A stretch of DNA of 34,258 nt, taken from contig CAIXGW010000328.1 of assembly GCA_903919145.1 (NCBI GenBank), positions 1-34,258 of the forward strand, read 5' to 3'. A program made the translations under genes and the position numbers. The stretch is from an uncultured Myxococcales bacterium (GTDB lineage Bacteria > Myxococcota_A > UBA9042). The notes beneath the pieces were generated by a model. That model was given only the letters and a program-made list of their open reading frames with translations. It had not been told where the DNA came from and made no database searches. Shown here one piece after another: positions 23,877-31,623 of this stretch (position 1 is the stretch's first letter; the number at the start of each line of letters is the position of its first letter).

Positions 23877-25460
23877 ATGTCAGAAAATACTAGTAATTTT
23901 GAGTCCCTTGGCCTGGTTCCCCCGCTGCTTCGCGCCCTGGGCGAGCTCGACTACCTTACCCCCACGCCGATCCAGACCCAGGCGATCCCGCCGCTGCTGC
24001 AGAGCCGCGACGTGCTCGGCTGTGCCCAGACTGGCACCGGCAAGACTGCGGCCTTTGCACTGCCGGTCCTGCAGCTGCTGATGGCGGCTGGGCCGGTGTC
24101 GCCGCGCGAGCGCCTGCGGGCCCTGGTGCTGGCGCCGACCCGCGAGCTGGCCCTGCAGATTGAAGAGTCCATGCAGGCCTATGGCCGCTATACGGCGATC
24201 CGCTCGACCGTGATCTTTGGCGGCGTGGGCCAAGCGCCCCAGGTCGCAGCGCTGCGCCGCGGCGTCGACGTGCTGGTGGCAACGCCAGGGCGCCTGCTTG
24301 ACCTGCACGGCCAGGGCCACCTGGACCTGCGCTACGTGCGCTTCTTGGTCCTGGATGAAGCTGACCGCATGCTCGACATGGGCTTTGTCCGCGACGTCCG
24401 CAAGATCGTGGGCTTTCTGCCAAACCGCAAGCAGACTCTGCTGTTCTCTGCGACGATGGCCCCAGAGATTCGCAGCCTGGCTGACGAGCTGCTCAAGGAT
24501 CCGGCCGAAGTCTCTGTGGCTCGCGCCGCCACCACTGTCGAGCAGGTCGAACAGGCGATCTTTCACGTGGCCAAGGCAGACAAGCGCGCCCTGCTGGAGA
24601 AGCTCATCGCCGACCCGGCAGTGCAGCGCTGCGTCGTGTTCACCCGCACCAAGCACGGCGCTGACAAGGTCGCCCAGGGCCTGGAGCGCGCCGGTGTGCG
24701 TTCGGCGGCCATCCACGGCAACCGCTCGCAAAATCAGCGGGTGCGTGCGCTAGACAGCTTCAAGAGCGGCGAGATCATGGTCCTGGTGGCCACCGACATC
24801 GCCGCCCGCGGCCTGGACATTGACGGCGTCAGCCACGTCATCAACTACGAGCTGCCCAACGAGCCCGATAGCTACGTCCATCGCATTGGCCGCACCGCCC
24901 GCAATGGCGCGACCGGCGTGGCCTGGGCCATGTGCGATCCCGAGGAACTGCCGCTGTGGCGAGACATTGAGAAGCGGATCCGCCAGACCGTGCCGTGGAC
25001 CCAGCACTCCAACCTGACGCTGCCGGCCCCGCCAGCGCCAGGAGAGCGGCGCAACGAGCCCGCGGCGCGTCGCCCAGAAGGGCAAGGTCAGCGCGCCCCG
25101 CAGCCGGGCAGCCGCGCCCGCGATCAGCGCCTGCGCCAGCCCCACAGCGCTCCGCAGGGCGCTCCGCGCGGCGACGGCCAAGCCCGCGCACCCCAGGGTT
25201 CGCAGGCGCCGCGTCAGGACCAGCCGCGCCAAGAGCCGCGCCAGGACCAGCGCCAGGACCAGCGCCAGGGCCAGCAGGTGCAGCGGCTGGATCACAGCTC
25301 GCGCCAGGACCACAACACCCGCACTGGTCAGGGCAACTCCAACAGCCAGGGCCAGCAGGTGCCGCGCCGCGCTCCCCGCGACGTGGCCGCCGCGCCGCGC
25401 CCGGTCGAAGCGCCGCGCGCCACCGATGCCAGCCAGCGCCTCGACCGCGACTGGTACTGA
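23877..25460 (+). CDS. rhlE: DEAD-box ATP-dependent RNA helicase (RhlE-like) with a repetitive basic tail
   Basis: A 527-residue helicase with every core motif intact: Q-motif Pro-Thr-Pro-Ile-Gln (29-33), Walker A AQTGTGKT (50-57), PTRE (87-90), Asp-Glu-Ala-Asp (160-163), Ser-Ala-Thr near 192, and Ala-Thr-Asp-Ile-Ala-Ala-Arg-Gly-Leu-Asp then His-Arg-Ile-Gly-Arg-Thr-Ala-Arg in the second RecA domain. RhlE-type enzymes remodel rRNA and mRNA, often in cold adaptation and decay. From about residue 385 the protein becomes a disordered Arg/Gln/Pro/Gly tail with a five-unit Arg-Gln-Asp-Gln repeat, probably an RNA-binding or condensate-forming extension. ATG 23877 starts the helicase fold; the ribosome site is weak (GGATGGA). 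Confidence 0.92.
   Translation: MSENTSNFESLGLVPPLLRALGELDYLTPTPIQTQAIPPLLQSRDVLGCAQTGTGKTAAFALPVLQLLMAAGPVSPRERLRALVLAPTRELALQIEESMQAYGRYTAIRSTVIFGGVGQAPQVAALRRGVDVLVATPGRLLDLHGQGHLDLRYVRFLVLDEADRMLDMGFVRDVRKIVGFLPNRKQTLLFSATMAPEIRSLADELLKDPAEVSVARAATTVEQVEQAIFHVAKADKRALLEKLIADPAVQRCVVFTRTKHGADKVAQGLERAGVRSAAIHGNRSQNQRVRALDSFKSGEIMVLVATDIAARGLDIDGVSHVINYELPNEPDSYVHRIGRTARNGATGVAWAMCDPEELPLWRDIEKRIRQTVPWTQHSNLTLPAPPAPGERRNEPAARRPEGQGQRAPQPGSRARDQRLRQPHSAPQGAPRGDGQARAPQGSQAPRQDQPRQEPRQDQRQDQRQGQQVQRLDHSSRQDHNTRTGQGNSNSQGQQVPRRAPRDVAAAPRPVEAPRATDASQRLDRDWY
25212..25274 (+). repeat. 12-bp coding minisatellite in the helicase tail
   Basis: Five imperfect copies of CGCCAGGACCAG encode Arg-Gln-Asp-Gln, Arg-Gln-Glu-Pro, Arg-Gln-Asp-Gln twice and Arg-Gln-Gly-Gln. 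The copies at 25239-25250 and 25251-25262 are identical. There is a 3-nt (Pro codon) interruption after the first copy. Such repeats change length by slippage while keeping frame. Confidence 0.8.
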
Positions 25461-25489
25461 GGCAGGTCTGAATTCGCCTGGGCCTGCGC

Positions 25490-25521
25490 AGGGTTGGCGC
25501 TTGCGACCGCTTGCCAACCCT
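25490..25521. terminator. Hairpin downstream of the helicase gene, likely terminator
   Basis: AGGGTTGGC (25490-25498) pairs perfectly with GCCAACCCT (25513-25521) across a 14-nt loop, 30 nt after the helicase stop. No T-run follows. It lies between convergent genes and may serve both. Confidence 0.5.
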
Positions 25522-25622
25522 CGCCCACAGCGGTGCGGCGAATCTGCCACGGGGCGCCCCCGCGCGACTCAGCCAGCTGGCGAGTAGGGACTCGGAAAAG
25601 CGCATAGATCTTGAACGGTTTG

Positions 25623-26780
25623 TTACTTGTCCTCGGCGGGGCGATCCGCCGGGGGCATCTCTTTGCGCACGTCCTGGGCCTTGCTCTCTAGCATCCAGGT
25701 GCGCTGCAGCGCTTTGAGCACCACCACCGCTTCGCGCAGGGTGAGGTTGAGGTCGCGCACCATCCTGGGAATCTCTGGCCCGACCTTGGCCGTCTGCTCT
25801 GCCAGAATCGCCAAATTATCCAGAATCCGCCCAAGTTTCTTCTCGTCGGTCAGCCGCTCGATGGCGCCGATCAGCCGGTCCAGGCGCTGGTCGCCCAGCA
25901 TCTTGGCCACGCTGCTCATCAGGCCGATGAGCGGCCCCTGGGCCGAGGTCAGGGCGTCCACCCCGGCCATGGTCGCCTCGGTCTTGGCCAGGAACTTGCC
26001 GATTCGCGCCGGGTCCAGGGTCTCGCCGGCATTGCGGTAGGCTTTGCGAAGGCCCGGGTCGTGAAGCAAGCTGTTGGCTCCGGCGATGGCGCCGTGCAGC
26101 GCGGGGTCTTGCAGCAGCGCCTCAGCGCCAGCGATCGCTCCGGGGATGGCAGGGTTGGTCAGCAGCTTGACCAGTGGCTCGTGGGTTTGGGCCAAGAGCT
26201 TGTCGAGGCGGTCCATCGTGGGTCCCAAGCGATCCAGGGCTTCGACCATCCTCTCAAAGCGCTTGTCTTCCTCCAGCTTTTGCAGCATCACCTCCATGAC
26301 GCCCACCGCCCGGTTCATGGTGCGCAGGTAGGCGCCCAGGTCGACCTCGCTGACCACATCCAAGACGTCCATGGGCTCATGGGCCGGCAACAGGGCGCCA
26401 GCGGGCAGCGAGGCTCCCTGGCGGCTCGCCGCGGTCAGGTGGATGCGCTTTTCGCCAATCCCCAGCAAGCGCCGGACGCTTGCCTTGGTGCCGGCCTGGA
26501 TGCGCGGCGCGTGCTGGGCCAAGACCACCAGCTCAATGTCGACCCGGGCGTCATCGCGGATGCTCAGCTCGCCGATCTCGCCGACTTCCACACCGGAAAG
26601 CAGAATGGGCGAGCCGCTGCGCAGGCCCTCGCCGCGCTCTACCAGGGTGTGAAAGCGCACCCGCGGCGCCAGCCAGCGATTGCGCACGGCCGCGCCAATG
26701 AAGAAGGCGACCACCAACGCCGCACTGGTCACCAAGAAGATGCCGGCGACGCGTTCGCGAGTCGTCAAAAAAATCTTCAT
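25623..26780 (-). CDS. mlaD: MlaD-like MCE-domain protein of a phospholipid transport system
   Basis: A 385-residue protein with one N-terminal membrane anchor (about residues 11-31) and a single MCE domain (about 39-120) starting Val-Arg-Phe-His-Thr-Leu-Val-Glu-Arg-Gly-Glu-Gly-Leu, with the family block Gly-Ser-Pro-Ile-Leu-Leu-Ser-Gly-Val-Glu-Val-Gly. MlaD-type proteins form hexameric lipid channels in the periplasm attached to the MlaE/MlaF complex. The C-terminal 250 residues are helical with hydrophobic heptads, longer than E. coli MlaD. AAGGAAG lies about 10 nt upstream. It starts 1 nt after the stop of the degenerate MlaF-like gene, so the two form an operon. Confidence 0.85.
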   Translation of the reverse strand: MKIFLTTRERVAGIFLVTSAALVVAFFIGAAVRNRWLAPRVRFHTLVERGEGLRSGSPILLSGVEVGEIGELSIRDDARVDIELVVLAQHAPRIQAGTKASVRRLLGIGEKRIHLTAASRQGASLPAGALLPAHEPMDVLDVVSEVDLGAYLRTMNRAVGVMEVMLQKLEEDKRFERMVEALDRLGPTMDRLDKLLAQTHEPLVKLLTNPAIPGAIAGAEALLQDPALHGAIAGANSLLHDPGLRKAYRNAGETLDPARIGKFLAKTEATMAGVDALTSAQGPLIGLMSSVAKMLGDQRLDRLIGAIERLTDEKKLGRILDNLAILAEQTAKVGPEIPRMVRDLNLTLREAVVVLKALQRTWMLESKAQDVRKEMPPADRPAEDK

Positions 26781-26781
26781 G

Positions 26782-27537
26782 TTACACTGCTTCCTTGGCT
26801 GGCGCGGCTGTGCCCAGGGTCACCTCAGCCACGGTGGCGCCGCGCTGTCGCCACCAGCGCTCAAAGGCCGGCTGCGGCTTGCCCAGGCACACGGCCACGG
26901 CGCAGGTGCCGGCAGCCGCCGCCGCGGCAAGGGTGCGCCAAGCGTGAGAGCCGTCGGATTCGGCTTCAAAATCGCCCGAGCCTTCCACAACCAGCAGCTC
27001 GGGGTCCAGGATCAGCGCCCGCGCCACGCAGGCGGCAAAGCGCGCTGGGCCGTCAATGGCGTGGGGGAAGCGATGGGCCAGATCGCCGATCCCCAGCCGA
27101 TCCAAGGCCAATTGGGCCTGTTCTTGCTCGCGGCTGTGGTCGATGCCCGCATGGACAGACAGCGGCAGCGCCAAATTGCCCAGCAGTGTGCGGTTGGACA
27201 GCAGCCCGCCCCGCCCCGGCACAAAACCCAGCCGCCTTCGCAGCCGGCACAGCTCCAGATAGCTGATCTGCCGCGGTTCTAGACCCAGAATCCACAGCCT
27301 TCCCTGGTCGGCTGGCTCCAGCGTCGCCAGTACCCGCGCCATGGCTGCCGCTGCGTCGCCGCCACCCTCTGCCCCAACCGCCAGCGCAGGGCTCAGGATT
27401 GCCGCGCCACCCCTGGCGATCTGCAGCTCCGGCAGCCGCAGCGCACTGCGACCGCCGCCAAGGGTCAGCGGCTCGCAGGCCAAAATGGCGCGGTCGGCAG
27501 ACGCGGGCGGGCTGTTGAGCACGGCAGGCTGAGCCAT
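26782..27537 (-). CDS. MlaF-like ABC ATPase homologue lacking all ATPase motifs (pseudo-ATPase)
   Basis: A 251-residue protein with a clean open frame and an AGGAG ribosome site before ATG 27537. Its middle still aligns with MlaF: Tyr-Leu-Glu-Leu-Cys-Arg-Leu-Arg-Arg-Arg-Leu-Gly (93-104), Asn-Leu-Ala-Leu-Pro-Leu (121-126), Ala-Arg-Ala-Leu-Ile-Leu-Asp-Pro-Glu-Leu (172-181). Every catalytic motif has been replaced. The Walker A region reads Ala-Val-Gly-Ala-Glu-Gly-Gly-Gly-Asp, without Lys-Ser/Thr. The Q-loop Gln is absent, and the LSGG signature is Ile-Asp-Gly-Pro (161-164). Walker B reads Leu-Val-Val-Glu-Gly (182-186), the D-loop is Asp-Phe-Glu-Ala and the switch His is missing. ATP hydrolysis is not expected; a structural or regulatory role in the MlaE/MlaD complex is inferred. 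It is followed after 1 nt by mlaD. Confidence 0.8.
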   Translation of the reverse strand: MAQPAVLNSPPASADRAILACEPLTLGGGRSALRLPELQIARGGAAILSPALAVGAEGGGDAAAAMARVLATLEPADQGRLWILGLEPRQISYLELCRLRRRLGFVPGRGGLLSNRTLLGNLALPLSVHAGIDHSREQEQAQLALDRLGIGDLAHRFPHAIDGPARFAACVARALILDPELLVVEGSGDFEAESDGSHAWRTLAAAAAAGTCAVAVCLGKPQPAFERWWRQRGATVAEVTLGTAAPAKEAV

Positions 27538-27577
27538 CGTCTCCTGCCTTGGGGTCGTGGGACCTGGCGGTGGCTCA

Positions 27578-27606
27578 AGGCTAGAGCGATCGCGGCCAAG
27601 CGGCAA
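27578..27606 (-). promoter_or_regulatory. Candidate promoter of the MlaF-like/mlaD operon
   Basis: On the minus strand TTGCCG (27606-27601) and TAGCCT (27583-27578) are separated by 17 nt, about 40 nt before the start codon. The -10 is weak. Confidence 0.3.
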
Positions 27607-27630
27607 GCGCTGGCAACTTCTGAACCGGTT

Positions 27631-27681
27631 TGCGGGGCTCTGCGGGGCTGCGTTGACCCGTGTGGCCCGGGCACGTACGCT
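27631..27681 (+). promoter_or_regulatory. Candidate promoter of the radical SAM gene with an upstream 10-bp direct repeat
   Basis: TTGACC (27653-27658) and TACGCT (27676-27681) are separated by 17 nt. Just upstream is a tandem direct repeat, TGCGGGGCTC / TGCGGGGCTG (27631-27650), in the position where an activator could bind. The expected leader is about 140 nt. Confidence 0.45.
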
Positions 27682-27825
27682 TGGGGGCAGCGGTTCAAGG
27701 GTGCGCCATTGGGGCAAGGTGGTCGGCGGCGATGGTACACGGGCTTGGACCCAGATGGCTCGACACCTACCCTCCGCAGTGGCCCTTGGCGCTGTACCGA
27801 GGCGAGCGCCGCCCAGCGGAACCCA

Positions 27826-29610
27826 ATGCCCACTGAGAAGGCCGGCAAGACCATAGGTCGGGACGATCCTCCGCCGCCTCAGCCGGTCGATCGAGACCTG
27901 CCTGGCCGTGGCCATCCCCACGCGCCCGCCGCCACGCCGCAGCAAGTGCAAAAGGCGCTGCAGGAAGCCCAGGGGGTGACCGCGACCCAGCACGGCGGCC
28001 AAGTAGAGCTGCAGCTTGGGCATTTCTGCAACAATCGCTGCGTGTTCTGTGGCAGCGGCCAGCTGACAGAGCGCGGACTGGCCGACCCCATCCCCGAGGC
28101 TGCCGTGCTGGCGGCGCTGCAAGCCGTGGCTGTGACAGGGATTCGCCGCGTCACCTTCCTTGGCGGCGAGCCGACCATTCAAGACAGCTTCCTGCCCGGG
28201 CTGCGGGCAGCCGTGGCGCTGGGATTTTCAGAAATCGTTGTGTTTACCAATGGTGCAAGGCTGTGGGATGCCCGCTTTGTGGCCGCCGTAGAAGCCGCGG
28301 CAAGGGGCGGTGCTGCGCCTGTCGATCTGCAGTGGCGGGTCTCGCTGCAAGGGGGCGACGCGGCGAGCCACGATCTGGCTGTCGGTCGCAAGGGCGCATT
28401 TGCCAAGATTCTTCTTGGATTGCAGCTGCTACGTGGCTACCAGCGCGAGGTGACGGTCAACATGTGCCTGACGTCCGGCTCGGTCGCTACCTTGCCAGAC
28501 CTTGCTGGGGTGCTGCTGGGCAACGGGGTACGCCAGGTCTGCATCGACATGGTCCGGCCTATCAGCGCCGGCGAACGCACCGAGGCTTGGATGCGCCGGA
28601 TTCTGCCGCGGTTGTCTGATCTTGCTGCGCCGATGCGCCAGCTGGTCCAGCGGCTGCAGAAGGCAGACCCGGAGTTCGACGTCAATCTGACCCATGTGCC
28701 CTATTGCGTGGCGCCGGACTTGGCAAGGCACATCCACCACGGCGGCGAGGCGACGGTCACCTTCACCGCCGACCTGGCAGAGCGCCAGGGGGTGATGGAC
28801 AAGTACGCCTTTCAAGCGACCGATCGCCGCCTGATGGAAGGCTGCAAAACGTGTGTGTTTGCTTGGCGCTGCACGGGGGTCACCCACCAGTACCTGGAGT
28901 GGCACGGCCAGGGCGAGTTTGCGCCGCAGACGGCCCAGAGCCTGGAGGCGGCGGGGCTGGTTCCCCTGGCCATTGTCGATGTCGTGCGCACCGCACTGGG
29001 GGACCTGGCGGCTGGTGTGCGGGTGGGAGCCTGGCGGCTGCTGTCGGCCAGCTTTGACCCTAGGCTGCCGCGGGCCGAGCTGCGCTGGCGCGGGCCAGAC
29101 AAGGCCGAGTTTGCCATGGGGATTGGAGCGGGGCGCGGCTCGCCCCTACCGGATCGGCTGCCGTGGTGGCGATTTGCCAGCGGCTGCGTCGACGTGGCTG
29201 TGGGGGCGGGCCTGCCCAGCCCGGACCAGCTGCAGGCGTTTGCTGAGTGGCTGAGCCAGCGCTTGGGCCCTGGGCAATTGCTGGTCGACCATGCAGCCCT
29301 TCGGCACTGGGGACAGCACCACAGCTGGCTGGCGCGGGCTCTGCTGCGCTTGGTGGCGCGGCAGCCCGGGGTGTCGGTGCAGCAAAAGGACGGCGTGTTT
29401 GAGCTGGCGTGGAGCGGCGAGGCGGGACCTCAGTGGCTGCGGCTTGCCGCGGGGGCCAGCTCGCCCGTCGCCCACCGGCAGCTGGGCCCGGCCCTGAGCA
29501 GCCCGGCGCCAGGAGACGCGGCGCAGCTACAGCTGGCTGAGCTTTCTAGCCTTTTGGGGCAGTGTCTGAAAGAGACCCGCCCTGGGCGGCGCGGCCCGCG
29601 GCCGGGGTGA
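27826..29610 (+). CDS. Radical SAM protein with C-terminal cysteine cluster, function unknown
   Basis: A 594-residue protein (longer if an upstream start from 27709 is used; ATG 27826 is chosen on composition, and its ribosome site is weak). The iron-sulfur motif is Cys68-Asn-Asn-Arg-Cys72-Val-Phe-Cys75, followed by the SAM-binding GGEPT at 113-117. After the barrel, near residues 340-350, comes Gly-Cys-Lys-Thr-Cys-Val-Phe-Ala-Trp-Arg-Cys, a cluster reminiscent of SPASM/Twitch auxiliary-cluster regions, with Tyr-Cys-Val-Ala-Pro earlier. The final 220 residues are Leu/Ala/Trp-rich with no recognised domain. Relatives with auxiliary clusters modify peptides or cofactors; no precursor peptide is seen nearby. 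It sits in reverse orientation between the two halves of an Mla-like locus. Confidence 0.8.
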   Translation: MPTEKAGKTIGRDDPPPPQPVDRDLPGRGHPHAPAATPQQVQKALQEAQGVTATQHGGQVELQLGHFCNNRCVFCGSGQLTERGLADPIPEAAVLAALQAVAVTGIRRVTFLGGEPTIQDSFLPGLRAAVALGFSEIVVFTNGARLWDARFVAAVEAAARGGAAPVDLQWRVSLQGGDAASHDLAVGRKGAFAKILLGLQLLRGYQREVTVNMCLTSGSVATLPDLAGVLLGNGVRQVCIDMVRPISAGERTEAWMRRILPRLSDLAAPMRQLVQRLQKADPEFDVNLTHVPYCVAPDLARHIHHGGEATVTFTADLAERQGVMDKYAFQATDRRLMEGCKTCVFAWRCTGVTHQYLEWHGQGEFAPQTAQSLEAAGLVPLAIVDVVRTALGDLAAGVRVGAWRLLSASFDPRLPRAELRWRGPDKAEFAMGIGAGRGSPLPDRLPWWRFASGCVDVAVGAGLPSPDQLQAFAEWLSQRLGPGQLLVDHAALRHWGQHHSWLARALLRLVARQPGVSVQQKDGVFELAWSGEAGPQWLRLAAGASSPVAHRQLGPALSSPAPGDAAQLQLAELSSLLGQCLKETRPGRRGPRPG

Positions 29611-29640
29611 CTGTGCCGGGCGCAGTTTTCGATCGCCAAA

Positions 29641-29654
29641 TTGACGGTCGTCAA
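29641..29654. promoter_or_regulatory. Inverted repeat between convergent radical SAM and mlaE genes
   Basis: TTGACG-gt-CGTCAA is a perfect 6-bp inverted repeat 30 nt after the radical SAM stop. It shares the TTGAC-N4-GTCAA form with 18583-18596. Its function is unknown. Confidence 0.3.
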
Positions 29655-29715
29655 CAGGGCCGTTGGCGGCCACAAGGTCAGGCACAAGTTATTGAATCTT
29701 TGATGGGAGCAGCCG

Positions 29716-30534
29716 CTACGGCAACAGGGCCAGGCCCAGGGGCTGCGAGCCCAGCACGGCCAGCAGAGAAATGCCCGCGTGGGTCAGCACCAAAAACACC
29801 AGGGCATTCAAGGCAGCATGCGACACCGCCACCGGGATCTCGCTGGGCGAGCCGCCTACGTCCATGCCGTGGTAGCAGGCAATGACAAACACGCCCAGGC
29901 CACCCAGCAGCGTCTTGGCGGCAAACACCAGCACGTCGATGGGCTCGGTGGCGGCCAGCACAGCAGAGAAGAACACCTGGGCCGGCAGGGTCACCAGCAG
30001 CCGCGCCAGGGCAAAGCCGCCGACCAGCGCCGTAGCGCTGAACACCACGCTCAGGCCAAAGACGGACAGCAAGCCGCCAAACACCCGCGGGGTGACCAGC
30101 TGGCGGATCGGCGGAATCCCCATCACCTCAAGGGCTTCGACCTCGCGGTGCACGCGCATCGTCCCCAACTCGGCGGCAATAGCCGTCACCGACCGCACAA
30201 TGACCACAATGCCGGTCAGCAGCGGCGCCACTTCGCGAAGAACCACCACGGTGACCATGCGGCCCAGGTTGTCGGCGCCAGACAGGGCGCCAATCCCGCC
30301 CACTCCCTCGGCAATGGCAAATACGCCTACGGCCAGAGCCAGGACCATCACCGGAGCGATGGCCTGCACGCCAGTGAAGTACACCTGCTGCAGCACCTGG
30401 CGCAGAAAATCGCGCTGCCCCAGGTGACCGCCCACCCACAACATCTTGATCGACAGATACAAAAATGCAAAGAGGAACCAGAGGTAGGTGACCAAGCCCA
30501 GGGCGCGCGCTCCGATGGTGTCAAGCCAGCCCAC
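29716..30534 (-). CDS. mlaE: MlaE-like permease of a phospholipid transport system
   Basis: A 272-residue polytopic protein of the MlaE/YrbE family. Family signatures are clear: Gln-Gln-Val-Tyr-Phe-Thr-Gly-Val-Gln-Ala near the start, Arg-Glu-Val-Ala-Pro-Leu-Leu-Thr-Gly-Ile in the first periplasmic region, then Glu-Leu-Gly-Thr-Met-Arg-Val-x-x-Glu-Val-Glu-Ala-Leu, Pro-Arg-Val-Phe-Gly, and Cys-Tyr-His-Gly-Met-Asp-Val-Gly-Gly late. GTG 30534 is preferred because GGAGG lies 4 nt upstream; TTG 30555 is the alternative and lacks a site. It follows the cytochrome-rhodanese gene closely on the same strand, while its usual partners (MlaF-like, MlaD) lie beyond an oppositely oriented gene. In Mla systems MlaE forms the inner-membrane core. 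Confidence 0.88.
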   Translation of the reverse strand: MGWLDTIGARALGLVTYLWFLFAFLYLSIKMLWVGGHLGQRDFLRQVLQQVYFTGVQAIAPVMVLALAVGVFAIAEGVGGIGALSGADNLGRMVTVVVLREVAPLLTGIVVIVRSVTAIAAELGTMRVHREVEALEVMGIPPIRQLVTPRVFGGLLSVFGLSVVFSATALVGGFALARLLVTLPAQVFFSAVLAATEPIDVLVFAAKTLLGGLGVFVIACYHGMDVGGSPSEIPVAVSHAALNALVFLVLTHAGISLLAVLGSQPLGLALLP

Positions 30535-30579
30535 CGGACCTCCAGGTGGCCCCAACAGCCAGAGAGCGGCGGCGGGCGG

Positions 30580-31623
30580 TCACGGTTCGGCGCCCGTGTG
30601 CAGCGGCCAGCCAAGCTTTTTCCAATACAGAATCCCCTCGTCCAGCACCCGTACATGGGGGTGACCTTGCTTTTCCAGCGCCTCGGCCAGGGCGGTGCTC
30701 TCTGCGTGGGGGCAGGCACAGTAGGTCACGGTCCAGGCATTCTTGGGCAGCTGCGGGCCAAGGAGCTCGGCTTGGTAGAACGGGATCGACACGGCGCCGG
30801 GCAAGTGGAACGGCGGATAGTCGCCCGCCGGCCGCGCATCGACCAACACCAGCTCTGCCTTGGCGTCCAGGGCGGCTTTGACATCCCACGCCGACACGTA
30901 GCGCCCTGACTGCGCGGCAAAGGCGGGGGCGGGCCCACCGGGATTCAACAGCGCAGGAGGCAGCTTGGCCGGGGGCAGCACCGGGGCTAGCTTGTCAATT
31001 GGCTGCTGCCAAGAGCGCAACACGGCCACCAAGTCGTCCAGGTGGTGGGGTTCGACAATGCCGCTGAAGCCGGGCATGCCGGTGCCGGGTCGCCCTTCGG
31101 CTATGACTTGCCGCAGCCAGTGATCCGAGACGCCAGCCAGGAAAACCGGATGGGTGACGCTCATGTACGGGCCGCCCTTGCCCAGCTGGCCGTGGCAGCC
31201 GGCGCACTCCATGGCATAGACGATCTTGCCGCGCTCGGCGGAACCAGTGGTGATCTTGGCAGAGCTGACGGCCCGGTTGGGCACGGTCTGTTGCGAGCGC
31301 AGCCAGCCGATGATGGCCTGGACATCGCTCTCGCTGAGGGGGCCGCCATAGGCCTTGCCCCAGCTGGACATTGGGGTGCCAGGCCGGCCGTGGGCGATGC
31401 CATCGCGCAGAAAGGCGTCGCTGACAGAGGCTAGAAAGCTCTGGTTGGTCAAAGCGTTGGCCGAGTCGGCTTGGTAGCCCTGGCCTTTGTCACCGTGGCA
31501 CAGCGCGCAATAGCGGGCATAGGTGGCTGCGCCGTGGCTGTGATCGACTTCCGCCAGGCCATCGCCGCAACCTAGCAAGGCAACACTGCACAGCGCTATC
31601 GCCAAGGTACGGATACAGCTCAT
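30580..31623 (-). CDS. Diheme cytochrome c - rhodanese fusion lipoprotein
   Basis: A 347-residue protein with a canonical lipobox Leu-Leu-Gly-Cys19. Two class I cytochrome c domains follow: heme 1 at Cys39-x2-Cys42-His43 with likely Met85 ligand, and heme 2 at Cys140-x2-Cys143-His144 with likely Met183. After a Pro-rich linker (about 210-240) is a rhodanese domain (about 242-345) with Val-Asp-Ala-Arg-Pro-Ala-Gly-Asp-Tyr and an active-site loop Tyr-Cys302-Ala-Cys304-Pro-His. It would be anchored in the envelope, moving electrons and possibly sulfane sulfur. Its ATG overlaps the stop of the selenoredoxin gene (ATGA at 31623-31620) and has no ribosome site of its own, so the two are translationally coupled. 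Confidence 0.88.
   Translation of the reverse strand: MSCIRTLAIALCSVALLGCGDGLAEVDHSHGAATYARYCALCHGDKGQGYQADSANALTNQSFLASVSDAFLRDGIAHGRPGTPMSSWGKAYGGPLSESDVQAIIGWLRSQQTVPNRAVSSAKITTGSAERGKIVYAMECAGCHGQLGKGGPYMSVTHPVFLAGVSDHWLRQVIAEGRPGTGMPGFSGIVEPHHLDDLVAVLRSWQQPIDKLAPVLPPAKLPPALLNPGGPAPAFAAQSGRYVSAWDVKAALDAKAELVLVDARPAGDYPPFHLPGAVSIPFYQAELLGPQLPKNAWTVTYCACPHAESTALAEALEKQGHPHVRVLDEGILYWKKLGWPLHTGAEP

Noticed and set aside
27538..28182. N-terminal extension of the MlaF-like protein up to 28182
   Set aside because: It would lie antisense to the radical SAM gene and is Arg/Pro-rich without conserved features. ATG 27537 has a good AGGAG site.
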